A stretch of DNA of 5,278 bases from NCBI GenBank assembly GCA_013375355.1, contig JABXJV010000337.1, forward strand, positions 1 to 5,278, written 5' to 3'. This DNA comes from Candidatus Helarchaeota archaeon (lineage in GTDB: Archaea; Asgardarchaeota; Lokiarchaeia; Helarchaeales; JABXJV01). The notes beneath the pieces are model-generated. The model was not told the origin of the DNA, did no database searches, and saw nothing but the letters and a program-made list of their open reading frames with translations. How positions within the stretch are numbered: position 1 is the stretch's first letter; the number at the start of each line of letters is the position of its first letter. This document shows positions 1 through 5,278 of the stretch, one piece after another. Made by a program: the position numbers and the translations under genes.

Positions 1-1
1 A

Positions 2-2032
2 TTTGAATTAGCTGCTGAAGATATTCCTTTATTATGGCAAGAATCTATGGAACAGATGAGAGAAGAATTAGAAAAAATGAGAAGCGAAGTTTTGAGACAA
101 ATCATTTCAGAACAAGAACTGGATAAGAAAAATCAACTTGATAATATCATTAACACGCAGATAGATGATGTGAGTAAAAAACTGACAGAAATCTCACAAT
201 TAAGTAAAATCGATCATCAAAAGATAACTACTAGTATGAAAGACCTTTTAAAAAATAAAATTAAAGAAATAGAAGATCATTGCAATGGAGCAAATGACGA
301 AATTTCGACATTCGTCAAAAATACAACTAAAAGTTTCCCCAATTTCCAAGATACAATTAATATTAGTATTCATAAATGGCAAACTTTTTTGAATTCATTA
401 CCAACCGTCTTTAATCAAGTTAGAGATCAAACTCTTGCAGATTTTACAATCAATCTAACAAAATCCTTATCTCGATCTGAATATGGTGGGAGGGTAAAAT
501 TCGAAGATCTTGGTAGAATATTGGGATTAAATACTGGACAAGTGAAAAGATTATTGGATAAATTAATTTCAGTTTCGAAATTAGAAGCAAGATTTGAAGA
601 AAAACAGGTTGTTCCCTTATATGTAGAAAATAAAATGCAACTTCAATTTGAAAAGTTTATAATTCAATTTCAAGAGGAACTGGATTTAAATTATGAAAAA
701 TTTTCAAACTTTTTTATTACCTCTTACCAGAGAAAACAATTAGATAATAATGAATCCGAAATCCGTGGACGAATCAAGGAATTCAAAAACAATGTCAATA
801 AGTATGATGTTGAATTAAAAGTTAAATTTGAGAATCAAATTAAAAATCCTTATAATGAAAGATCATTAAATAGTTGGGAAAAACTGAAAAGCGAACTAAA
901 TAATAAATTAGAAAGCGTTACTCGAATCCTAGACACAAGAAATGAATATAAAGCTTCATTTTTAGAAAAAATGCAACAATATCGTGATAAATTAGAAGAA
1001 ATTTCAAACGTTATTATTGATAAAATAGAGGATAAAAAAGAATTACCAAGATTGATAGGTAAATTAAGTGCAAAAGAAGATGATTTAAGGCTAAGTATCA
1101 TAGATCAAAGACATATATTTAAAAATAATATAACACAGCTTTCCAAGGATATAGAACATTTTGATAAAATAATTGAAGATGTACATACAAATTTTATTTC
1201 TGAAACTGAAAAAATCTTGTTTGATTTAAAGAATCTAAAAAGAAAACTGGAAGATAAGATAATAGACAAACAAAGTGAAGCAGAAAAAGAAAAATTAAAG
1301 GAAAAAATTCAAACACATAATGATGAATTTAGAGAGTTAGTCGACGTAATGGATAAAGAAGTTTACAATATAATTGAAACAGGAAATTTGTCTGAAGCCT
1401 CAACAACACTAAAAAATAGCTATGATGATAATAGAACTTATATTAAAACTGCAGATAATTCTATTTCCGAATTTATTAAAATTAACTCTAGAGTTCATCG
1501 GGGCTTTAAAGATGCGTGCGTTCTAATCTTGAGAGATTGGAATACGGAAGAACTAGAAAACCATTTAATAAAAGCATTTAATGTTCTTCAAGATCGAATA
1601 GTTATTCGTAATATAGAATATGCTGAACGAGCCTTTCATGGAAATCGAATTAAACTTGATGTACTAGCTTCAAAAATATCTATGAAATCAAAAGTTTTTA
1701 AAGAAAGATTATTTGATATTCTAGGGACTTCGGAAGAATTAAAGGGAAAATACGACGTTAGGACCAATGAATACGTCTTTAGACCTGATGAGGAACCTAA
1801 AGCTGTATTAACCACTACACCTCCTCCAATAATACCTCAAAAGAAAACATTTGCTGATGTACTGAGAGATTGGGCACCTATTTTTACAATATTAGGCGGT
1901 ACAGGAGGTTTAGCTGCAGCAGTTTATTCTATTACAAGAGATCTTGCTTTAACTGGTTTGGTTTTTGCTATCGTAATGCCAATTGGGATAGTAATACTAC
2001 TTATTATTTATAAACTTACTAAAAAGGATTAA
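2..2032 (+). CDS. Membrane-anchored coiled-coil protein with two winged-helix (PCI-like) segments, 5' partial
   Basis: No named family is recognised. The frame is open to the left edge: 15 codons precede the first ATG (position 47) and read like protein (FELAAEDIPLLWQES), with no ribosome binding site before that ATG, so the true start is probably outside the window. Counting from the ATG (661 residues): 1-90 is charged coiled coil; about 149-195 resembles a winged helix (VKFEDLGRILGLNTGQVKRL); 200-475 is long, charged, mostly coiled coil; about 531-578 is a second winged-helix-like segment ending GKYDVRTNEYVF; 586-598 is a Thr/Pro linker; about 611-629 and 633-656 are hydrophobic helices, followed by a short KLTKKD tail. 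The likely picture is a cytoplasmic scaffold held in the membrane by a C-terminal helical hairpin. No Walker motif or other catalytic signature is visible, so it is not an SMC despite the nearby scpAB. The coding call is firm; function is unknown. The hotdog gene follows after 21 bases. Confidence 0.9.
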   Translation, partial: FELAAEDIPLLWQESMEQMREELEKMRSEVLRQIISEQELDKKNQLDNIINTQIDDVSKKLTEISQLSKIDHQKITTSMKDLLKNKIKEIEDHCNGANDEISTFVKNTTKSFPNFQDTINISIHKWQTFLNSLPTVFNQVRDQTLADFTINLTKSLSRSEYGGRVKFEDLGRILGLNTGQVKRLLDKLISVSKLEARFEEKQVVPLYVENKMQLQFEKFIIQFQEELDLNYEKFSNFFITSYQRKQLDNNESEIRGRIKEFKNNVNKYDVELKVKFENQIKNPYNERSLNSWEKLKSELNNKLESVTRILDTRNEYKASFLEKMQQYRDKLEEISNVIIDKIEDKKELPRLIGKLSAKEDDLRLSIIDQRHIFKNNITQLSKDIEHFDKIIEDVHTNFISETEKILFDLKNLKRKLEDKIIDKQSEAEKEKLKEKIQTHNDEFRELVDVMDKEVYNIIETGNLSEASTTLKNSYDDNRTYIKTADNSISEFIKINSRVHRGFKDACVLILRDWNTEELENHLIKAFNVLQDRIVIRNIEYAERAFHGNRIKLDVLASKISMKSKVFKERLFDILGTSEELKGKYDVRTNEYVFRPDEEPKAVLTTTPPPIIPQKKTFADVLRDWAPIFTILGGTGGLAAAVYSITRDLALTGLVFAIVMPIGIVILLIIYKLTKKD

Positions 2033-2044
2033 TTAGGTCCACTT

Positions 2045-2048
2045 GGTG
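2045..2048 (+). promoter_or_regulatory. Ribosome binding site (GGTG) for the hotdog gene
   Basis: GGTG matches part of the archaeal Shine-Dalgarno consensus GGAGGTGAT and lies five bases before the TTG at 2054. With no ATG or GTG near the start of the conserved N-terminus, it supports TTG as the initiation codon. The match is only four bases. Confidence 0.4.
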
Positions 2049-2053
2049 TCTTT

Positions 2054-2515
2054 TTGATTGGAAAATATTTTAATGAATTCAATGTTGGAGATAAATTTCT
2101 AACATCCCGTCGGACATTAACCGAATATGATTTAGAAGCATTTTGCAACCTAGTTTGGTTTAACTCAAGTATGTTTTTTGATGATATTTATGCAAAAGAA
2201 GAAATGCCCTATAAATCAAGGGTATTTCCGGGACCGTTTATCATTCCCTTAGCAGTAGGATTGTTTTTAAAGTTAGGATTTTACGAACGGACCATAATTG
2301 CGTTGCTTGGAATTCAAAATATGAAGTTTAAAGCACCTTTACGTATAGGCGATACGATGCAAGTCGATGTAGAAATTTTGGATAAGAAAGATTCAAAGAC
2401 ATATCCAGATAGAGGCATTTTAATTGTCCAATTTATCGTTAATAAAGCACTATCAAAGTCTGAAAAAGAATTTATAATGAGCTTTGAGATGACTCATATG
2501 CTTAAAAAAAGATAA
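2054..2515 (+). CDS. MaoC-like single-hotdog protein, catalytic motif degenerate
   Basis: The 153-residue length fits a single-domain MaoC/(R)-hydratase hotdog protein. The N-terminus GKYFNEFNVGDKF (3-15) is the typical opening, RTLTEYDLEAFC (20-31) is the first strand/helix, VFPGPFIIPLAVGL (57-70) corresponds to the central hotdog helix, and IQNMKFKAPLRIGDTM (87-102) is the usual strand and turn. MaoC enzymes hydrate 2-enoyl-CoA thioesters using Asp and His in a GDxNPxHxD-type motif. Here the equivalent stretch is WFNSSMFFDD (35-44): only the last Asp (D43) survives, and Phe occupies both catalytic positions in my alignment. It may therefore bind acyl thioesters without hydrating them, or act by another mechanism. 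It starts at TTG with a weak GGTG upstream, 21 bases after the coiled-coil gene, which suggests one transcript. Family assignment is good; substrate is unknown. Confidence 0.85.
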   Translation: MIGKYFNEFNVGDKFLTSRRTLTEYDLEAFCNLVWFNSSMFFDDIYAKEEMPYKSRVFPGPFIIPLAVGLFLKLGFYERTIIALLGIQNMKFKAPLRIGDTMQVDVEILDKKDSKTYPDRGILIVQFIVNKALSKSEKEFIMSFEMTHMLKKR

Positions 2516-2558
2516 AAACAATGGAATTTATTTTTATTATAATTAAATTCTTTAAAAT
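2516..2558 (+). promoter_or_regulatory. Intergenic A/T-rich gap: probable promoter of scpAB and/or U-rich terminator of the upstream unit
   Basis: This gap holds overlapping TATA-like stretches (ATTTATTTTTATT, 2526-2538, and TTATTATAATTAAA, 2534-2547). Archaeal transcription starts about 25 bases past the TATA centre, so starts would fall near 2553-2565, giving a leaderless or nearly leaderless scpA message. The T-rich run at 2527-2536 could also serve as an archaeal U-tract terminator for the hotdog gene. Sequence alone does not separate these readings. Confidence 0.3.
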
Positions 2559-2563
2559 GTGAT
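2559..2563 (+). promoter_or_regulatory. Alternative reading of the scpA start: GTGAT as ribosome binding site for TTG at 2571
   Basis: GTGAT is complementary to part of the 16S rRNA tail (consensus GGAGGTGAT) and sits seven bases before an in-frame TTG. This makes TTG 2571 a plausible start in place of GTG 2559. If the message is leaderless, the GTG itself would be the start. Confidence 0.25.
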
Positions 2564-3386
2564 TATAAGATTGCCAAAGAAAAAATCTGATGATGATGAA
2601 CTAATAGAGTTAGGTATTGGGGTAGGTCAAGATAAATTTTATTTAAATTTACCATATTTAGCACTCATAGATACTGATTTATGGAAAAGGAGAAATCCTT
2701 GGTCCTTTGATATTAAAACACTTTTACCAGATTTTTTTGAACAGATGAAAGGGAATTTAAAGTTTAAAATTTTAGGCAAGGCATTGCTTTCTGCAACACA
2801 GCTTCACCATGCCAAGATATTGTGGTTAATACAAAGAGAAGTAAAAGAAAAAGAAAAACAAGAAATTGAAAAGAAAAAGAGAGAATCTAAGGAACTTCCA
2901 AGTTTAAAAGTTCCAATACGTCGTTTTTCAGAAGAAATAAGTAAAGAAGAATTAATGGATCAGTTAATTAAGGTTCTACTCGATGATAAGAAGAGGACAG
3001 AACGAAGATTAAAGCGAAAGAAAAAAGATAAGGAAAAACAATTACGACAACAAAAACGCAGACGACGTGTTCCCTTAATAGAAGCCATGGGCCCTAAAGA
3101 CTTTGATTACGAGATAGATGCAGATAGGATGAACGTTAAAGAAAGAAATGAACAAGTCTATAGCATGGCTATTAAATTATTGAAAGAAGCTACAGAAGCT
3201 GGAGAAGATGAAATTCGATTTGAAACACTCCTAAGAGCACTTACGGAAATGGCAACTGATCCAAGAATTCTTATGGCTCGGATACTCCTCTCAGTACTGT
3301 TTCTCATATCAGATGGGCTTCTCTATGCCGAACAAGATGTAGACACAAAGCAAATATTCATAATGTTTGTTAAAGTATCAACTTAA
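2559..3386 (+). CDS. scpA: Segregation and condensation protein A (kleisin subunit of SMC-ScpAB)
   Basis: ScpA is the kleisin that bridges the two heads of an SMC dimer and recruits ScpB for chromosome compaction and segregation. The N-terminal part (about 28-95; LPDFFEQM, then LLSATQLHHAKILWL) matches in form the helical region that binds the SMC neck. The middle (95-190) is a charged, probably disordered linker with a strongly basic block at 148-170. The C-terminal part (about 195-275; IRFETLLRALTEMATDPRIL, then LFLISDGLLYAEQD) is the kleisin winged helix that caps the SMC head. The 275-residue length is normal for ScpA. Identification rests on this architecture plus the adjacent scpB. The start is uncertain: GTG at 2559 gives 275 residues; TTG at 2571 gives 271 (MPKKKSDDDE) and is preceded by GTGAT, a match to the Shine-Dalgarno core. 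No smc gene lies in the window. Confidence 0.87.
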   Translation: MIIRLPKKKSDDDELIELGIGVGQDKFYLNLPYLALIDTDLWKRRNPWSFDIKTLLPDFFEQMKGNLKFKILGKALLSATQLHHAKILWLIQREVKEKEKQEIEKKKRESKELPSLKVPIRRFSEEISKEELMDQLIKVLLDDKKRTERRLKRKKKDKEKQLRQQKRRRRVPLIEAMGPKDFDYEIDADRMNVKERNEQVYSMAIKLLKEATEAGEDEIRFETLLRALTEMATDPRILMARILLSVLFLISDGLLYAEQDVDTKQIFIMFVKVST

Positions 3387-3415
3387 ATTTTCAAAAAGAT
3401 TTAAGAGAAAACAAT

Positions 3416-4231
3416 ATGCCAAATTTAGAACAGATTAAACTCGTGGAAGCTAGTCTTTTCATTGCTGGGCGTCCAATAAAAACAGATGATTTACTTACAT
3501 TAATTGATGGCAAAGGGAAGGAGGAATTAAATAAAATAATAGACCAAATTTCAAAAAATTTAGAAGAACGTAATAGTTTTATTGAAATCGTTAAAATTGA
3601 AGACGAGTATTTAATGCGGGTTAAGCCTGCAATTAGGAAAGAGTTAGGGGATATTGAAACCAGAAAATCACTGCCGGATGAGTTTATAAAATTATTAGCA
3701 ATAATCGCAATGAAACAACCTATAAAATTGGGAGACATAAGGAGAATTTACTCTGGGAAAAATATAAAGGAAAATGTATTAGAATTGGCGAGAAAAGGAT
3801 TTATTCAAGTGAAAAAAGAGAAAAGAACTAAGTTTTTAACTACAACACCCCATTTTGCTAATGTTTTTAATTTGGATCCTGCAAATATGAGAAGTGAAAT
3901 TTTTAAAATTCTGACAAAACGAATTTCACAGCGTGTAGTAGAACCACCAGAGATGGTCAGGATGGAGGATAAAGAAGAGAAAGAAGTTTTAACTGAATTC
4001 GAAATAAAGGAAATTGAAGAAAAATATTATGATTTAATGGAAAAGTTAGAAATAGAAAGGGAAGAAGAGAGAAAACGTTTAGAGGAAGAAGAAAAAAAGA
4101 AAGCTGAAGAAGCAGCACTCATAAAAAATCTAGTTTTAGATCCAATGGCAAGTTTATTTAAACCAAGAAAAGAAGAAAAACAAATTAAAAAAGAAGTTGA
4201 AGAAGAAAATTCTAAAGTGAAAAAGGATTAA
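3416..4231 (+). CDS. scpB: Segregation and condensation protein B with acidic C-terminal extension
   Basis: ScpB dimers bind the central part of ScpA in the SMC-ScpAB condensin. Two tandem winged helices are visible. The first spans about 4-80 (KLVEASLFIAGRPIKTDDLL, matching the usual EALLFasgePv opening). The second spans about 88-152 and carries the hallmark LLAIIAMKQPIKLGDIRRI (93-111) and KFLTTTPHFANVFNLD (139-154), equivalent to the family's LAIIAYkQPITR and lYgTT..FL..FGL motifs. Residues about 185-271 add an extension rich in Glu and Lys, probably a coiled coil, interrupted by a short hydrophobic motif (LDPMASLFKP, 241-250); the total of 271 exceeds the usual ScpB length of roughly 180-200. 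The ATG start sits 29 bases after the scpA stop with only a weak purine stretch (AAGAGA) upstream, so the gene is probably in one transcript with scpA. The scpB identification is confident. Confidence 0.93.
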   Translation: MPNLEQIKLVEASLFIAGRPIKTDDLLTLIDGKGKEELNKIIDQISKNLEERNSFIEIVKIEDEYLMRVKPAIRKELGDIETRKSLPDEFIKLLAIIAMKQPIKLGDIRRIYSGKNIKENVLELARKGFIQVKKEKRTKFLTTTPHFANVFNLDPANMRSEIFKILTKRISQRVVEPPEMVRMEDKEEKEVLTEFEIKEIEEKYYDLMEKLEIEREEERKRLEEEEKKKAEEAALIKNLVLDPMASLFKPRKEEKQIKKEVEEENSKVKKD

Positions 4232-4282
4232 TAAAGAAAAAAGTATAAATTTAATGCAATAATATATATTACAAAATTCAAT
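4232..4282 (+). promoter_or_regulatory. Promoter-like BRE/TATA region ahead of the V4R gene pair
   Basis: A purine-rich stretch followed by AAGTATAAATTTA (4241-4253) fits an archaeal BRE plus TATA box, with transcription expected near 4271-4275. A second TATA-like run, AATATATATTA (4261-4271), would give a start near 4290. The first would place the TTG at 4283 close to the 5' end of the message; the second would start transcription inside the currently called gene. Either way the V4R pair probably has its own promoter, separate from scpAB. No clear terminator for scpB is seen. Confidence 0.45.
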
Positions 4283-4801
4283 TTGATACTCTTATTCAAC
4301 TCAAAGAGGGAGATCCAAATTCCAAATCTTCAAAGAAAAGATTTAGTTGATGAAAAGGCTCAGACTATTTTATTACAGACAGTATATCCTGAGGTTGTAT
4401 CGTTTCTCAAAAGAAGTATAGGAAATGAAGGTTGTAAACAAGTTTTAAGAGAAATTGGAGCTAGTGTAGCTAAAACAGTTTCGGAATACTGGCTACCAAA
4501 GGCCAAAAACATTCAAGATATGGTCAAAGAAATTTTTAAAAAAATTCTTGATAATAAAGGTATAAAAATCATAAAAGAAAAAGGGCGAAATTTTATAGTA
4601 AAAGATTTTGAGTGTAGATTATGTTGGGAGGGAGTAGAAGAAGAAGATATAAACTATTGCATATCAACTTCAGCCTTTATTGAAGAAATAATTAATTTTA
4701 TTAGAAAATCTTTTGTTTTTCTACCCAGAGTCAAAGTCTCCACAATTCAATCCAGAGCAGCGGGAGCAGACCATTGTGAACATTTAATAGAATTCTTATG
4801 A
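4283..4801 (+). CDS. V4R-domain protein (putative small-ligand/hydrocarbon-binding), CxxC-containing
   Basis: V4R domains, first described in the bacteriochlorophyll 4-vinyl reductase protein BchJ, bind small hydrophobic molecules; the V4R domains of phenol-sensing regulators such as MopR and DmpR also hold zinc through cysteines. Residues about 50-172 fit: VLREIGASVAKTVSEYW (54-70) is the first domain helix, YCISTSAFIEEIINFI (125-140) the Cys-start helix, and SRAAGADHCEHLIEF (157-171) the terminal strand motif. Cysteines 111 and 114 (ECRLC), 126 and 165 could form a metal site. No DNA-binding or enzyme domain is attached and it is probably cytoplasmic. The start is uncertain: TTG 4283 lacks a ribosome binding site, whereas GAGGGAG at 4306-4312 precedes an in-frame ATT at 4319 (MPNLQRKDLV if used). 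A paralogue follows nine bases after the stop, in the same frame. Family call is good; ligand unknown. Confidence 0.82.
   Translation: MILLFNSKREIQIPNLQRKDLVDEKAQTILLQTVYPEVVSFLKRSIGNEGCKQVLREIGASVAKTVSEYWLPKAKNIQDMVKEIFKKILDNKGIKIIKEKGRNFIVKDFECRLCWEGVEEEDINYCISTSAFIEEIINFIRKSFVFLPRVKVSTIQSRAAGADHCEHLIEFL
4306..4312 (+). promoter_or_regulatory. Shine-Dalgarno-like GAGGGAG inside the 5' end of the first V4R gene
   Basis: This is a strong purine match (GAGGGAG) to the archaeal ribosome binding consensus. The only start-like codon at proper spacing is ATT at 4319, in frame with the V4R gene. The downstream V4R gene has the similar GAGGGAT before its own start, which adds some weight. It may instead be a chance sequence encoding Lys-Arg-Glu. 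Confidence 0.3.
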
Positions 4802-4806
4802 GGGAT
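4800..4806 (+). promoter_or_regulatory. Ribosome binding site GAGGGAT for the second V4R gene
   Basis: The sequence overlaps the TGA stop of the first V4R gene and lies four bases before TTG 4811. It supports independent initiation, with translational coupling, of the second V4R gene at that TTG. Confidence 0.5.
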
Positions 4807-4810
4807 TAAA

Positions 4811-5278
4811 TTGCCAGGAAGAAAGAAATTAGGGATTGTACGGAAAGTGTTAGCAAAAGTTGGCAAACATATAATGTGGACTTTTTCTAAAAAACTTAAT
4901 AGATTATTTCTCACTGGTTGCTGGAAAAGTGTAATGCTAAAATTCTCAGAACTTAATGAGAATGATGCAAAAAAAGCTTCTCAAATTTGGTTTGAAATAG
5001 GAAAGGGGGCAGGAGACAGCTTAATGTATGCTTGGTTAGATAGAGGAAAGATGATTTTCTCTAAAAAGCTTGAAGACATGAAAGTCGTGGTTGAAACAGC
5101 ATGGTACAGTTTTTTGGGTGATCATGCAGATGATATCCGATATTATGAAGCAGGTGATGGACATGAGGTTCCAAGAATCGTATGGCGATTCTGGAAATGT
5201 TGGATGTGTGCAGACGCTTTAGAAGACGAAGATCTCAAACATTTAGATTTAGCAAATCTTCACGAATTTGGATTTGGG
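4811..5278 (+). CDS. Second V4R-like protein, paralogue of the upstream gene, 3' partial
   Basis: The frame opens at TTG 4811 (MPGRKKLGIVRKVLAKVGKH) behind a GAGGGAT ribosome binding site and runs 156 codons to the window edge without a stop, so the C-terminus is missing. It resembles the upstream V4R protein: IWFEIGKGAGDSLMYAWLD (59-77) aligns with VLREIGASVAKTVSEYW, a helical segment about 84-101 follows (KKLEDMKVVVETAWYSFL), and FWKCWMCADALEDEDLKH (128-145) aligns with FECRLCWEGVEEEDINY, including the CxxC (C130, C133). The characteristic V4R C-terminal Cys motif lies beyond the edge. The N-terminal 20 residues are basic. It probably binds a small ligand or metal, and the tight spacing suggests co-expression and perhaps heterodimerisation with the upstream protein. 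The gene is real with high confidence; the V4R assignment of this partial sequence is moderate. Confidence 0.78.
   Translation, partial: MPGRKKLGIVRKVLAKVGKHIMWTFSKKLNRLFLTGCWKSVMLKFSELNENDAKKASQIWFEIGKGAGDSLMYAWLDRGKMIFSKKLEDMKVVVETAWYSFLGDHADDIRYYEAGDGHEVPRIVWRFWKCWMCADALEDEDLKHLDLANLHEFGFG

Noticed and set aside
850..1101. Open frame of 83 codons on the minus strand
   Set aside because: It lies wholly inside the long coiled-coil gene, has a Ser/Leu/Phe-rich composition typical of the reverse complement of Lys/Glu-rich coding sequence, and has no ribosome binding site.
2..2032. Possibility that the coiled-coil protein is the SMC ATPase partner of ScpAB
   Set aside because: There is no Walker A, ABC signature or Walker B motif and no hinge domain, and the protein ends in membrane helices. 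SMC is absent from this window.
3391..3738. Open frame of 115 codons on the minus strand
   Set aside because: It is antisense to scpB, which is clearly identified by its motifs; the composition is that of a shadow frame.
3968..4228. Purine-rich GAA/AAG low-complexity tract as a DNA repeat
   Set aside because: The periodicity is explained by Glu and Lys codons of the ScpB tail in an intact frame; there is no exact repeat unit.
4799..4801. TGA as a selenocysteine codon joining the V4R genes
   Set aside because: The codon follows a complete V4R domain end, has no nearby redox motif, and is overlapped by a good ribosome binding site for the next gene. No selenocysteine insertion element could be assessed.

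Overview
The window looks like archaeal chromosome, AT-rich, with lysine-, glutamate- and isoleucine-rich proteins. Three things point that way: a divergent archaeal-style ScpA/ScpB pair, two adjacent V4R-type small-ligand-binding proteins, and TATA-box-like sequence in the intergenic gaps. V4R paralogues, frequent TTG/GTG starts and long coiled-coil proteins with winged helices would all fit a Lokiarchaeota-like (Asgard) genome. That placement is an inference from gene style, because no marker gene is present. All six genes lie on the + strand and there are no RNA genes, insertion sequences, CRISPR arrays or clear long repeats.

Layout: (1) 2-2032, a long coiled-coil protein open to the left window edge. 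It has two winged-helix (PCI-like) segments and two C-terminal membrane helices. (2) 2054-2515, a single hotdog-fold protein of the MaoC dehydratase family whose catalytic Asp/His motif seems to be lost. It follows gene 1 after 21 bases and is probably co-transcribed with it. (3) 2559-3386 and 3416-4231, the kleisin ScpA and its partner ScpB, the non-SMC subunits of the prokaryotic condensin. They are 29 bases apart and form one unit. (4) 4283-4801 and 4811-5278 (cut by the right edge), two paralogous V4R-domain proteins, each with a CxxC motif. They lie in the same reading frame with one TGA between them and have their own promoter-like upstream gap.

ScpA and ScpB should act together with an SMC ATPase, which is not in the window, in chromosome compaction and segregation. 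The two V4R proteins probably bind a hydrophobic ligand and/or a metal, perhaps as a pair. No pathway can be shown to link the membrane coiled-coil protein and the hotdog protein to the condensin genes. The most interesting items are the coiled-coil/winged-helix/membrane protein, whose architecture recalls the eukaryotic UFMylation proteins UFL1 and DDRGK1, the catalytically degenerate hotdog protein, the acidic ScpB tail with an isolated hydrophobic motif, and the V4R pair.
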